Assembly: GCF_023205015.1 (NCBI RefSeq)
Contig: NZ_CP096258.1
Coordinates: 1,364,001 to 1,428,000, forward strand
Reading direction: 5' to 3'
DNA: 64,000 nucleotides
Source of the DNA: Providencia rettgeri
GTDB lineage: Bacteria > Pseudomonadota > Gammaproteobacteria > Enterobacterales > Enterobacteriaceae
This document shows, piece after piece, positions 42,768-52,204 of this stretch. Under the pieces are notes generated by a model. It saw only the letters and a list, made by a program, of their open reading frames with translations. It was not told the origin of the DNA and ran no database searches. A program made the translations under genes and the position numbers. Numbering within the stretch: the first letter of the stretch is position 1; every line of letters starts with the position of its first letter.

Positions 42768-44945
42768 ATGAAACGTAAAATAAATTTATATGTTCTAATG
42801 CCTCTTATTGCAGGGATCGCCCCATCATTTGTTGCTGCACAATCCTCTGAGCAACCTACGAGTTCCAAGCAAGACAAAATGTTGGTGACAGCGGCTTCAG
42901 GGGATGTCACAACAGAAGCTCAAGCCGGCGCGGGCTTCTTTACCTCTCAAATTGATTTAGGCCCGTTAGGGGATTTGGATTGGATTGATACTCCCTATTC
43001 CACAACAACAATCAGTCGTGAAATGATTGATAATCAGCAAGCGAAAAGTATCAGTGAATTACTTAAATATGCCCCGAGTACTCAAATGCAAGCACGTGGA
43101 GGAATGGATGTGGGACGCCCACAAAGCCGTGGGATGCAAGGAAGTGTCGTAGCGAATAGTCGGTTAGATGGCTTGTATGTCGTCTCTACAACGGCATTTC
43201 CGGTTGAAATGTTGGATAGAGTGGACATTATTAATAGCCTTACGGGGTCTTTGTACGGTCCTTCTAGCCCTGCGGGTCAATTCAATTTCACGGCAAAACG
43301 CCCTGAAGATATTCAGCGATTATCTTTAGGTTATCAAAGTCGCAATGCCTACAGCGGCCATGTTGATCTTGGGGGATATTTTGATACAGATAAGCGCTTT
43401 GGTTATCGTTTAAACTTAATGGATGAAGAAGGAACGGGAAATTTAAAGGATAGCACTCTACGTCGTAAGTTGGCTTCTGTTGCCTTTGATTGGAACATTC
43501 AACCGGGGACACAGTTACAGCTCAATGCTAGCCACTATAATTTTGTACAAAAAGGGTATGTGGGGAGCTTCAGCTATGGCCCTAAAATTAATTTACCAAA
43601 AGCACCGGATCCGCAAGATAAAAACTTAGCTATGCACACCGCGGGGAATGATTTAACCACAGATACAGTGAGTACTCGCTTACTTCATGATTTTAATGAA
43701 GATTGGACATTGAATGCCGCAGTCGGATATCAACAAGCAGATAGAGCGATGCGCACGGTGACCAGTATGGTGGTCAACGATAAAGGTGACATTAAGCGTT
43801 CACTCCGTGACTCTCCGGCTTCTGGGCGTTTTCGTGTACTTAGTAACTCAGCGACACTTAATGGACATGTAGACACGGGGGCTATCGGACACGATTTATC
43901 ATTCGCGACGAATGGCTATATTTGGTCTATTTATAGTGCAAAGGGGGCAGCTACGGCCTATGACCTTGGCTCAACGAATATGTACCACCCATCGTCATTG
44001 ATAGAACCTGCAAATGGTAAAATTTACACTGGCGGTTCACGCTATAAATCTGCGGAAAATAGTCAACAAAGTATCACTATCGGCGATACCGTTACATTTG
44101 ACCCACAATGGTCAGCGATGTTTTATCTCAGCCAAAGTTGGATAGAAAGTCGTAATTTTGACAAACAGAACCATAAAACCAGCCAAACTAACGCCAAGGG
44201 GTTAAGCCCAAATGCTGCCGTGATGTACAAAATTACTCCACAATTGATGACTTATGTAAGTTATGCAGACTCATTGGAGGAAGGGGATACGGCTCCGATA
44301 GGACAAGGCGTTAAAAATGAAGGACAAACTTTAGACCCATATCGTAGTAAGCAATATGAAGTGGGGGTTAAAGCCGATGTGGCTGATTTAAACCTTGGTG
44401 TGGCACTGTTCCATTTAGAGCGGCCATTTGCTTATGTGGATAGCGATAGTGTGTTTCGTGAGCAAGGCAAGCAAGTGAATAGAGGGCTTGAGTTAACCGC
44501 CACAGGTCATGTGTGGCAGGGGTTAAATGTTTATAGCGGCATAACATTTTTAGACCCTAAACTGAAAGACACAGGCTCTCCAACCACTCGGGGCAAACGC
44601 GTGGTTGGAGTTCCAAAAGTCCAAGCGAATATGCTAGTTGAATATGCGCTGCCAGCTATGCCTGAGTTGGTTTACAGCGCAAATGTGCATTACACCGGTA
44701 AACGAGCAGCAAATGATACTAACTCAAGTTGGATTGGTAGCTACACAACGTTAGACTTAGGAACTCGCTATAGTACGAAAATTAGCCAAGTCCCCACCAC
44801 TATTCGCCTCTCGGTCGATAATGTCACAGACGAACGTTATTGGGCGTCTATTTTCCCATCAGGCAATAACGGCCAAGGTGGCGGTAATAGCGCATTCTTA
44901 GGCTCTGGCCGTGAAGTTCGCGCAACTGTCACATTTGATTTTTAA
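42768..44945 (+). CDS. TonB-dependent siderophore-type receptor
   Basis: Outer-membrane receptor. A signal peptide (ends FVAA) is followed by a plug domain (about residues 60-165; ISELLKYAPSTQMQARGGMD, GSLYGPSSPAGQFNFTAKRP) and a 22-strand barrel region ending in the terminal aromatic GREVRATVTFDF, as barrel insertion requires. It has 725 aa from the ATG at 42768; other in-frame starts at 42717 (GTG) and 42753 exist and no ribosome site decides. The subfamily is that of ferric-siderophore receptors, but the ligand is not recognised. A Fur-like box lies upstream and a binding protein follows 62 bases later, so it is likely iron- or metal-regulated. Confidence 0.85.
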   Translation: MKRKINLYVLMPLIAGIAPSFVAAQSSEQPTSSKQDKMLVTAASGDVTTEAQAGAGFFTSQIDLGPLGDLDWIDTPYSTTTISREMIDNQQAKSISELLKYAPSTQMQARGGMDVGRPQSRGMQGSVVANSRLDGLYVVSTTAFPVEMLDRVDIINSLTGSLYGPSSPAGQFNFTAKRPEDIQRLSLGYQSRNAYSGHVDLGGYFDTDKRFGYRLNLMDEEGTGNLKDSTLRRKLASVAFDWNIQPGTQLQLNASHYNFVQKGYVGSFSYGPKINLPKAPDPQDKNLAMHTAGNDLTTDTVSTRLLHDFNEDWTLNAAVGYQQADRAMRTVTSMVVNDKGDIKRSLRDSPASGRFRVLSNSATLNGHVDTGAIGHDLSFATNGYIWSIYSAKGAATAYDLGSTNMYHPSSLIEPANGKIYTGGSRYKSAENSQQSITIGDTVTFDPQWSAMFYLSQSWIESRNFDKQNHKTSQTNAKGLSPNAAVMYKITPQLMTYVSYADSLEEGDTAPIGQGVKNEGQTLDPYRSKQYEVGVKADVADLNLGVALFHLERPFAYVDSDSVFREQGKQVNRGLELTATGHVWQGLNVYSGITFLDPKLKDTGSPTTRGKRVVGVPKVQANMLVEYALPAMPELVYSANVHYTGKRAANDTNSSWIGSYTTLDLGTRYSTKISQVPTTIRLSVDNVTDERYWASIFPSGNNGQGGGNSAFLGSGREVRATVTFDF

Positions 44946-44971
44946 TAGCCGAACAATAACTGTAAGGAGCA

Positions 44972-44999
44972 CCCTTCTTTATGATGAAGTAAAGAAGGG
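44972..44999 (+). promoter_or_regulatory. Hairpin over the ribosome site of the binding protein, with a 3-codon ORF
   Basis: Stem CCCTTCTTTA / TAAAGAAGGG with an 8-base loop. The right arm contains the AGAAGGGG site of the gene at 45008, so the site is paired. The sequence ATGATGAAGTAA (44981-44992) inside the hairpin is a complete 3-codon ORF with AAGGAG 11 bases upstream. Translation of it would open the stem. Confidence 0.5.
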
Positions 45000-45007
45000 G
45001 CATTAAG

Positions 45008-45994
45008 ATGAGAAAAATAACGTTCTTACAATCCGTGATTTTGCTTGCCGGGTTACTCGTCAGTAGCTTATTAAATGCAAAAACGGATAACCCCGAGTTG
45101 CGTATTGCAACACCATGGCCTGCACAGAACACCATTATTATGATGTTGGGTTATGGTGAGCAAATCGTTGGTACATCAATGATAGCGAAAAAAATTCCAC
45201 TATTTCGTCAAATGTTACCCAATATTGATAATGTTCCAGTTATCAGTATTAGCAATCAATTAAATCCAGAGCAAATAATTTCATTACGTACGGAATTATT
45301 GTTTGTGGCGAAAGGTATGGAAGTCCCTCAACGGGATATACTAGAAAGTGCAGGGGTAAAAGTTGTGGAGTACCCTGCAAATTCATTAAAATCGTTACAA
45401 GAAAGGGTGCAAGCCACAGCAAAAGAACTAGGACCAGATGCACAAAATAAAGCGATTGAATATCAACGCTATTTTGACCGTAATATCAGGTTGGTAAATG
45501 AACGCTTAGTCGGGTTAACAGAAGCAGAAAAACGCAGTGTGTATCATAGTATGGGAAATACATTATTTACCTCGGGGCGCCCTTCGTTAAATCAAGATTG
45601 GATGGATCTAGCGGGAGCCAAAAATGTGGCTGAAATTTGGTTTTCGGATAAAAAAAATAACTCAGGTGAGGTATTACTGGAAACGATTATTGCAGCCAAT
45701 CCCGATGTAATTGTCGCAATGAATAAAGAAGATGCGAATATCATCCGAACGTCTTCCCAATGGAAAGCCATTAGCGCGGTAAAAAATCAACGGGTGTATG
45801 TCAACCCAAAAGGGATGTTTTGGTGGTGCCGTGAAACCTCAGAAGAAGCATTGCAATTTTTATGGTTAGCACAAACGCTTTATCCTGAGCGCTTTGCGGA
45901 TATCGATATAAAACAAGAGACTGCCGATTTTTACCTGAAATTTTTTGGAATTTCACTGAGTGATGCGCAAATCGAGGCTATTTTGCACCCATAA
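45008..45994 (+). CDS. Periplasmic substrate-binding protein, siderophore/metal ABC type
   Basis: Exported binding protein of 328 aa. Signal peptide residues 1-24 (LLNA before KTDNPE). The mature part has the two-lobe helical-backbone fold of FecB/BtuF/CeuE proteins: RIATPWPAQNTIIMMLGYGE, LNPEQIISLRTELLFVAKGM, AANPDVIVAMNKEDANI and VYVNPKGMFWWCRETSEE. It lies 62 bases after the TonB-dependent receptor and is probably co-transcribed. No permease or ATPase gene follows, so it must use one encoded elsewhere. Ligand unknown; an iron chelate or another metal complex fits. Confidence 0.82.
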   Translation: MRKITFLQSVILLAGLLVSSLLNAKTDNPELRIATPWPAQNTIIMMLGYGEQIVGTSMIAKKIPLFRQMLPNIDNVPVISISNQLNPEQIISLRTELLFVAKGMEVPQRDILESAGVKVVEYPANSLKSLQERVQATAKELGPDAQNKAIEYQRYFDRNIRLVNERLVGLTEAEKRSVYHSMGNTLFTSGRPSLNQDWMDLAGAKNVAEIWFSDKKNNSGEVLLETIIAANPDVIVAMNKEDANIIRTSSQWKAISAVKNQRVYVNPKGMFWWCRETSEEALQFLWLAQTLYPERFADIDIKQETADFYLKFFGISLSDAQIEAILHP

Positions 45995-45995
45995 A

Positions 45996-46024
45996 ATAAA
46001 CTGCCAGCGAGGCTGGCAGTTTAT
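45996..46024. terminator. Bidirectional terminator between binding protein gene and hisI
   Basis: Perfect 13-bp stem ATAAACTGCCAGC / GCTGGCAGTTTAT with a 3-base loop. The hisI stop lies just beyond it. Confidence 0.8.
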
Positions 46025-46027
46025 CGA

Positions 46028-46639
46028 TTACTGATGGCGCTCTTTTAACCGCTTGATTATCGTGCTTAAATCAAGTTCTTGGTCTTGCAGTAATACCATT
46101 AAATGGTACATCAAATCAGCGGCTTCATTGGTCAGTTCTGCGCGGTCATTAACGGTTGCCGCCAATGCGGTTTCAACCCCTTCTTCACCCACTTTTTGCG
46201 CAATACGTTTAGTACCGCTCGCATATAAACGTGCGGTATAAGAGCTTTCAGGGGAAGCGGTTTTACGCTCTTTGAGTAAGGTTTCTAACTCAAACAAAAA
46301 GCCCCAGTCACTTTGTGCAGGCGCGAAGCAGCTTTGTGTGCCGTTATGGCAAGTAGGGCCATCGGGCAGTGCGAGAGCCAGCAGGGTATCGCTGTCACAG
46401 TCAGGGTAGATATCCACTAAATTTAAAAAATTATTGGAGGTTTCGCCTTTCGTCCACAAACGTTGTTTTGTGCGAGAGAAAAAGGTGATTTTACGGCTGT
46501 CTAAAGTGACTTTTAGTGCTTCAGGGTTCATATACCCAAGCATTAGCACATCACCTGAAACCGCGTGCTGTACGATAACAGGCATCAGATTATCGACTTT
46601 TTGCCATGCCAGTTGGCTACATTGTTCTGTGGTTAACAT
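46028..46639 (-). CDS. hisI: Phosphoribosyl-AMP cyclohydrolase / phosphoribosyl-ATP pyrophosphatase HisI (HisIE)
   Basis: Bifunctional enzyme for the second and third steps of histidine synthesis. The N-terminal cyclohydrolase shows TKGETSNNFLNLVDIYPDCDSDTLL and GPTCHNGTQSCF (metal cysteines and histidine). The C-terminal pyrophosphohydrolase shows AQKVGEEGVETALAA and NEAADLMYHLMVLL. The 203 aa equal E. coli HisI. Its start overlaps the hisF end by 7 bases. It is the last gene of the operon, just before a terminator. Confidence 0.96.
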   Translation of the reverse strand: MLTTEQCSQLAWQKVDNLMPVIVQHAVSGDVLMLGYMNPEALKVTLDSRKITFFSRTKQRLWTKGETSNNFLNLVDIYPDCDSDTLLALALPDGPTCHNGTQSCFAPAQSDWGFLFELETLLKERKTASPESSYTARLYASGTKRIAQKVGEEGVETALAATVNDRAELTNEAADLMYHLMVLLQDQELDLSTIIKRLKERHQ

Positions 46640-47409
46640 ACTCTAATTTGAACTCCATTTTCGGCTAGGTATTGTTTTAAGTCACCGATATTAATAATTT
46701 GTTTATGAAATACAGAAGCGGCAAGCGCGCCATCAACACCTGCGTCAGAGAAGGCATCAAGGAAATGCACTTTTTCACCTGCACCGCCAGAGGCAATTAA
46801 TGGCACTTGGCAGACTTCACGGACTTTCTTGAGTTGTTGTAGATCATATCCTTGGCGTACACCATCTTGGTTCATCATATTTAACACAATTTCACCCGCG
46901 CCACGTTGTTGCACTTCTTTTACCCAATCAAGGGTTTTCCATGTGGTTTGTGTGGTGCGTTTTTCATCACCGGTAAATTGGTAAACGAGATATTCGCCTG
47001 TGCTTTCATCGAACCAAGTGTCAATACCGACGACGATACATTGTACGCCAAAGCGTTCAGCTAAGCGGCTGATTAATGTTGGGTCAGATAACGCAGGGGA
47101 GTTGATGGAAATTTTGTCAGCGCCAAAAGAGAGAATTTGTGCAGCATCATCAACACTTTTAATCCCCCCTGCGACGCAAAAAGGAATATCAATCACTTCA
47201 GCGACTTTAGCAACCCAGCTTTTATCTACCACTCGGCCATCAGACGAGGCGGTAATATCATAAAACACCAGTTCGTCAGCGCCTTCTTGGGCGTAGCGTT
47301 GTGCTAATGGAACAATATCACCGATGATTTCGTGGTTACGAAATTGGACACCTTTAACCACTTGACCGTCGCGAACGTCCAAACAAGGAATTATGCGTTT
47401 TGCCAACAT
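46633..47409 (-). CDS. hisF: Imidazole glycerol phosphate synthase subunit HisF
   Basis: Cyclase subunit; with HisH it makes imidazole glycerol phosphate and AICAR. A (beta/alpha)8 barrel of 258 aa, with the catalytic aspartates in IPCLDVRDGQVVKGVQF (Asp11) and NMMNQDGVRQGYD (Asp130 region). Phosphate sites are AGGIKSVDDAA and ASGGAGEKVHF. The start overlaps the hisA end by 19 bases. Confidence 0.96.
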   Translation of the reverse strand: MLAKRIIPCLDVRDGQVVKGVQFRNHEIIGDIVPLAQRYAQEGADELVFYDITASSDGRVVDKSWVAKVAEVIDIPFCVAGGIKSVDDAAQILSFGADKISINSPALSDPTLISRLAERFGVQCIVVGIDTWFDESTGEYLVYQFTGDEKRTTQTTWKTLDWVKEVQQRGAGEIVLNMMNQDGVRQGYDLQQLKKVREVCQVPLIASGGAGEKVHFLDAFSDAGVDGALAASVFHKQIINIGDLKQYLAENGVQIRVC

Positions 47410-48128
47410 TTGATTGCCTCCGCAACGGTGAATTTACCTTCTAATAATGCACGACCCACAATCACGCCAGCCGCACCAGATGGCGGGATAGCCGCGATAT
47501 CGTCTAAATCCCCAATGCCGCCCGATGCTTGAAAAGCAATATCAGGGAATTTTTGGCTAATTTCTTGATATAAATTCACATTAGAACCCGTCAATGTTCC
47601 ATCTTTGGAAATATCCGTACAAAGAACATGTTTTAAACCATAAGGGCGATATATTTCAATGGCTTGTTCTAACGTTAAATTTGAGTTCTCTTGCCAACCG
47701 CTAATGGCGATTTCTTTTATGCCTTTGTCATTAATACGTACATCTAAGGCAAGTACGATGGCCTCACCACCATAGGTTTCAAACCAGGTTTTGACCAGCT
47801 CAGGTTTAGTGACCGCCGTTGAGCCGATGACGACGCGGGTCGCTCCGGCTTCCAGTAAGGCTTTAACATCTTCTTCGGTACGAATACCACCACCAACTTG
47901 TACTGGAACACTGACGCCAGCTAATAATTTTTTGAGCAGCGGAATTTGGCGTTTTTGCGGGTCTTTAGCACCCGTTAAATCCACGAGGTGCAATAATTTT
48001 GCCCCTTCTTTTTCATATTGCTGCAAACGTGGGAGCGGGTCATTGCCATAATCAGTTTGCTTGGCGTAATCCCCTTGGTGCAATCGCACCACCGTGCCAT
48101 CAATTAAATCTAATGCAGGAATGATCAT
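47391..48128 (-). CDS. hisA: ProFAR isomerase HisA
   Basis: Converts ProFAR to PRFAR by an Amadori rearrangement. A barrel of 245 aa, paralogous to HisF. Catalytic aspartates lie in IIPALDLIDGTVVRL and CTDISKDGTLTGSN, and phosphate sites in VGGGIRTEEDV and ASGGIGDLDDI. Five bases separate it from hisH. Length as in E. coli. Confidence 0.96.
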   Translation of the reverse strand: MIIPALDLIDGTVVRLHQGDYAKQTDYGNDPLPRLQQYEKEGAKLLHLVDLTGAKDPQKRQIPLLKKLLAGVSVPVQVGGGIRTEEDVKALLEAGATRVVIGSTAVTKPELVKTWFETYGGEAIVLALDVRINDKGIKEIAISGWQENSNLTLEQAIEIYRPYGLKHVLCTDISKDGTLTGSNVNLYQEISQKFPDIAFQASGGIGDLDDIAAIPPSGAAGVIVGRALLEGKFTVAEAIKCWQNA

Positions 48129-48133
48129 GGTAA

Positions 48134-48727
48134 TTACATCTCCAAAAAGTTTTGAATCAAGCGTGAACCCGCGGTGCCAGAACGTTCTGGGTGAAATTGG
48201 ACACCATAGAAGTTATCGCAATTCACCGCGCTGCTAAACGGGTTGCCATACTGGGTTTGCGCAATGGTATGACTGGAAATTGGCATCGAATAACTGTGTA
48301 CAAAATAGAAATAGGCGTTATCTGGGATATCGCGAAACAGTGGGTTTCCTGCTAGCGCTTTGACTTGGTTCCAGCCGCTATGTGGAACAGGAAGCCCATT
48401 GGCATCCATTTTTTGTACAGGGCTATCAATTAACCCCAGTAATGGCACCGTAGATTGGCCTTCTTCACTAAAGGAACCGAGTAATTGCATACCTAAACAG
48501 ATGCCTAATACTGGTTGGGTCAGTGCTTTGATTAACGGCACTAATTCACGTTCAGTCAGCTTTTCCATGGCTGCGCTAGCCGTACCGACACCGGGTAAAA
48601 AGACTTTGTCGGCTTGTAAAATGGTGTTGGTATCGCGACTCACTACAGGGTTATAGCCTAGGCGTTTCACCGCATAGGTTACGGAGGCTAAATTTGCACA
48701 GCCGGTATCAAGGATGACAACGTTCAT
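48134..48727 (-). CDS. hisH: Imidazole glycerol phosphate synthase glutaminase subunit HisH
   Basis: Class I glutamine amidotransferase that feeds ammonia to HisF. The nucleophile cysteine lies in GICLGMQLLG, and the His-Glu pair in GVQFHPERSGTAG. The protein has 197 aa (E. coli 196). The start overlaps the hisB stop by one base. Confidence 0.96.
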   Translation of the reverse strand: MNVVILDTGCANLASVTYAVKRLGYNPVVSRDTNTILQADKVFLPGVGTASAAMEKLTERELVPLIKALTQPVLGICLGMQLLGSFSEEGQSTVPLLGLIDSPVQKMDANGLPVPHSGWNQVKALAGNPLFRDIPDNAYFYFVHSYSMPISSHTIAQTQYGNPFSSAVNCDNFYGVQFHPERSGTAGSRLIQNFLEM

Positions 48728-49794
48728 TACAGAACCCCTTTCGAGCTAGGTAACGTATCCCCTTCAACACGAATTGCTTGGCGCAGTGTGCGGCCGAACA
48801 CTTTAAACAAGCTTTCTGCTTTGTGGTGATCGTTTTTCCCTTTGGTTTTCAGGTGTAACGTACAGCCCATTGCATAGGAAAGCGAGCTAAAGAAGTGCTC
48901 AATCATTTCTGTGCTTAAGTCACCGACGCGTTGGTATTTAAATTCGGCTTTGTATTCAAGGTGTGGGCGGCCAGAAATATCCAGCGCGCAGCGCGCTTGG
49001 CATTCATCCATTGGCAGCACGAAACCAAAACGTGCGATACCGCGTTTATCGCCAAGTGCCACTTTCAGTGCTTCACCTAGTGCAAGGCCGGTGTCTTCCA
49101 CGGTGTGGTGGTCATCGATAAACAAGTCACCATTGACCTCAATGTTTAACCGGAAACCGCCGTGAGTGGCGATTTGGTCTAACATGTGGTCAAAGAAGCC
49201 CACGCCAGTGCTAATTTTGCTGCCACCTTCTTGGTCTAACCACACTTCGACTTGGATATTGGTCTCTTTTGTGACGCGTTTGACCAGTGCATGGCGGTTG
49301 CGTTTTGTTAATTGGGCGGTGATGGTTTCCCAGTCAAGTTCAGTTGGGTTATAACGTAACCCTTTGATACCCATATTTTTAGCGAGTTGAATGTCGGTTT
49401 CACGGTCACCAATCACATAGCTATTTTCGCTATCAAGGACATTGCTATCTAAATAGCGCTCAACTAGCTGAAGTTTAGGTTTACGGCAAGCGCAGTTATC
49501 TTCAGGCTTATGTGGGCAAATTAATACTTCATCAAATTTAACGCCTTGTGATTCAAATACCTGCATCATTAAATTATGCGGTGGCTCGAAATCTGCAGTT
49601 GGAAAGCTATCGGTGCCTAGGCCATCTTGATTGGTTATCATCACTAAGCGGTAATTCGCTTTTTGCAGGGCAAGTAAGCTAGGAATGACCGCCTTTTCAA
49701 AGGCGAGTTTACTTAAGCTATCAACTTGGAAGTCGGTTGGCGGCTCGGTAATTAATGTTCCATCACGGTCGATAAATAAAATTTTCTGGCTCAT
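48727..49794 (-). CDS. hisB: Histidinol-phosphatase / imidazoleglycerol-phosphate dehydratase HisB
   Basis: Bifunctional enzyme of 355 aa, as in E. coli. N-terminal HAD phosphatase (about residues 1-165): FIDRDGTLI with the nucleophile Asp, and the zinc loop CPHKPEDNCACRKPK. C-terminal dehydratase (about 170-355): GVGFFDHMLDQIATHG, DDHHTVEDTGLALGEAL and KGKNDHHKAESLFK, the metal-binding histidine clusters. The fused form is typical of enterobacteria. It lies 13 bases after hisC. Confidence 0.96.
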   Translation of the reverse strand: MSQKILFIDRDGTLITEPPTDFQVDSLSKLAFEKAVIPSLLALQKANYRLVMITNQDGLGTDSFPTADFEPPHNLMMQVFESQGVKFDEVLICPHKPEDNCACRKPKLQLVERYLDSNVLDSENSYVIGDRETDIQLAKNMGIKGLRYNPTELDWETITAQLTKRNRHALVKRVTKETNIQVEVWLDQEGGSKISTGVGFFDHMLDQIATHGGFRLNIEVNGDLFIDDHHTVEDTGLALGEALKVALGDKRGIARFGFVLPMDECQARCALDISGRPHLEYKAEFKYQRVGDLSTEMIEHFFSSLSYAMGCTLHLKTKGKNDHHKAESLFKVFGRTLRQAIRVEGDTLPSSKGVL

Positions 49795-49807
49795 GAGTCA
49801 TTCCTAA

Positions 49808-50878
49808 TTAGCAAAGTGCTGCAATAGCTTCAATAACACGGGTATTTTCTATTTCTGTCCCAACAGTAATACGCAGGCAATTAATGAGACCGGGTTGTTT
49901 GCTCTGGTCACGTAAAATAATGCCTTGGTCCCACAGGGCTTTAAACACTTTATTACCATCGATAAAACGTACCAAAATATAGTTAGTTTCACTTGGATAA
50001 ACGTGTTCAACCACCGATAAGTCGCGCAAAGCCTCACAAAGTGCAATGCGGTCTTCTGTTATCGTTGTTACGCGGTTTTTCATCGTCTCAATGCCTTGAG
50101 GTTCAAGAGCTTGAGCAGCAATCATCGCAACAGGGGTTGATAAAGGGTAAGGGGCGATAACCTTCAATAGCACTTCAATTACTTCAGGGGACGCTAAGGT
50201 AAAACCACAGCGCAAACCAGCTAATGCAAAGGCTTTGGATAAGGTTCTTAAAATAACGAGGTTAGGGTATTGCGCTAACCAGCTTGCCACACTGTATTCT
50301 GGGCAGAATTCAATATAGGCTTCATCGACAACGACTAATGCACGGCCCGCAGCCATATCTAGCACTTCGCGTAAATCTTTATTGTCGATGATATTGCCTG
50401 TTGGGTTATTTGGGCTGCAAATATAAATCAGTTTGGTATTGGATAGATTTTCACGGATCGCATTAACGTTTAATGCCCAGTCTGGCAACGCCATGATTTT
50501 CTTTTGTTCAACGCCAAAGGTTTCTGCACTGACGCTATACATGCCATAGGTTGGCGGGCAAAACATCACCGCATCTTTGCCTGGTTCACAAAATGCGCGG
50601 ATTAACAACTCGATGGACTCATCGGCTCCACGGCAAACGAGTACTTGCTCGGGTTTAACTTTGGCGTAAGCCGCGTAGTTATTGATCACTGCAACCGGTT
50701 GGCATTCAGGGTAACGGTTAAGGTTACGTTCACTGAATTGGTAATCAGGTGCAAGCGGATATTCATTGGCATTGAGCCAAACGTCCCCATTTCCCCCTAA
50801 ACGTCGTGCAGACATATAAGGCGTCATGGTTTTAACATTTTCACGTGCAAGACTGGCGGCATTAAATAGTTGGCTCAT
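49808..50878 (-). CDS. hisC: Histidinol-phosphate aminotransferase HisC
   Basis: PLP-dependent transaminase turning imidazole acetol phosphate into histidinol phosphate. 356 aa as in E. coli. ICSPNNPTGNII, VVDEAYIEFCPE and the PLP lysine in LRTLSKAFALAGLRCGF are seen. It lies 3 bases after hisD. Confidence 0.96.
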   Translation of the reverse strand: MSQLFNAASLARENVKTMTPYMSARRLGGNGDVWLNANEYPLAPDYQFSERNLNRYPECQPVAVINNYAAYAKVKPEQVLVCRGADESIELLIRAFCEPGKDAVMFCPPTYGMYSVSAETFGVEQKKIMALPDWALNVNAIRENLSNTKLIYICSPNNPTGNIIDNKDLREVLDMAAGRALVVVDEAYIEFCPEYSVASWLAQYPNLVILRTLSKAFALAGLRCGFTLASPEVIEVLLKVIAPYPLSTPVAMIAAQALEPQGIETMKNRVTTITEDRIALCEALRDLSVVEHVYPSETNYILVRFIDGNKVFKALWDQGIILRDQSKQPGLINCLRITVGTEIENTRVIEAIAALC

Positions 50879-50881
50879 GAC

Positions 50882-52198
50882 TTACTCCTGATTTTGTTTT
50901 TTTAGTTCGTTAACGCGTAAAGTAACGGCATTTTTGTGAGCCGTGAGTTGCTCTGCTTGAGCTAACGTTTCGATGGTGTCGGCTAAGCCTAATAAACCTT
51001 GTTTTGACAGTTTTTGGACTGTCATTCGCTTCATAAAATCCGCGAGCCCAAGGCTTGAATAGGTTGCGGTATATCCATAAGTAGGCAATACGTGGTTGGT
51101 GCCTGATGCATAGTCGCCAGCCGACTCTGGCGACCAGTCGCCAACAAACACCGAGCCCGCGCTAGTAATTGCATCTACTAAATCATCTGCATTGCGTGTT
51201 TGCAGTATTAAGTGCTCAGGGCCATAACGGTTGCTAATTTCAACGCATTGAGAGATGGAATCAGCGATGATGACACGGCTGGCGCTCAGGGCTTCTCTCG
51301 CAATTTCTGCACGTGAAAGTTGGGCTAATTGTTTTTCTGTTTCTTCGATCACGCGTTGGGCAAAGTTTTCATCGTCAGTTAATAAAATGACTTGCGAATC
51401 AGGACCATGTTCTGCTTGAGAGAGTAAATCAGAGGCCGTAAACGCGGGGTTTGCTCCGCTATCTGCGATCACTAACACTTCAGAAGGCCCTGCCGGCATA
51501 TCAATGGCGGCTCCATCATGGCTTTGGCTCACTTGGCGTTTTGCTTCAGTGACATAGGCATTACCAGGGCCAAAAATTTTATCAACCGCAGGAATACTTT
51601 GGGTACCAAATGCCATTGCAGCAATCGCTTGCGCACCGCCTACTTGGAAAATATCGCTGATGCCACACAGTTTCGCTGCATACAAAATTTCATCGGCAAT
51701 AGGTGGGGGCGAACACAAAATAATTTTGCGACAGCCTGCGATATTCGCTGGGGTTCCCAACATCATGACCGTTGATAACAGGGGGGCAGACCCTCCCGGA
51801 ATATACAAACCGACTGCATCTATTGGGCGCGTGACTTGTTGGCACACGACGCCTGCCTGTGTTTCCACTGTAATCGGAGTGGGCTTTTGAGCCTCGTGAA
51901 AACGACGAATGTTGCTAATCGCTGTTTTCATTGCAGTTTTGATTTCATCACCAAGACGAGCCTCTGCTGCGTCAACCGCATTTGCAGGAATACGCACCGT
52001 TTCGATTTCAGCTTTATCGAAACGACGGCTCAGTGCTTTGAGGGCGGTGTCACCCTCGTTACGGACTTGGTCAATAATTTGGCTTACCGCAGTACTAATG
52101 CTGCCAGAGGCTGCAATCGCAGGGCGCATCAGTAAAGCACTTTGTTGCTCTTGGTTACAAGCCGACCAGCGAACAGGTTGGTTAAATCCCATTTTCAT
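50882..52198 (-). CDS. hisD: Histidinol dehydrogenase HisD
   Basis: Zinc enzyme for the last two oxidation steps from histidinol to histidine. About 434-438 aa (E. coli 434). VGLYIPGGSAPLLSTVMMLG, FQVGGAQAIAAMAFGT, DMPAGPSEVLVIAD and LLSQAEHGPDSQ (zinc and catalytic residues) are present. An ATG at 52192 is an equally possible start. It lies 6 bases after hisG. Confidence 0.95.
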   Translation of the reverse strand: MKMGFNQPVRWSACNQEQQSALLMRPAIAASGSISTAVSQIIDQVRNEGDTALKALSRRFDKAEIETVRIPANAVDAAEARLGDEIKTAMKTAISNIRRFHEAQKPTPITVETQAGVVCQQVTRPIDAVGLYIPGGSAPLLSTVMMLGTPANIAGCRKIILCSPPPIADEILYAAKLCGISDIFQVGGAQAIAAMAFGTQSIPAVDKIFGPGNAYVTEAKRQVSQSHDGAAIDMPAGPSEVLVIADSGANPAFTASDLLSQAEHGPDSQVILLTDDENFAQRVIEETEKQLAQLSRAEIAREALSASRVIIADSISQCVEISNRYGPEHLILQTRNADDLVDAITSAGSVFVGDWSPESAGDYASGTNHVLPTYGYTATYSSLGLADFMKRMTVQKLSKQGLLGLADTIETLAQAEQLTAHKNAVTLRVNELKKQNQE

Positions 52199-52204
52199 GG
52201 CAGC

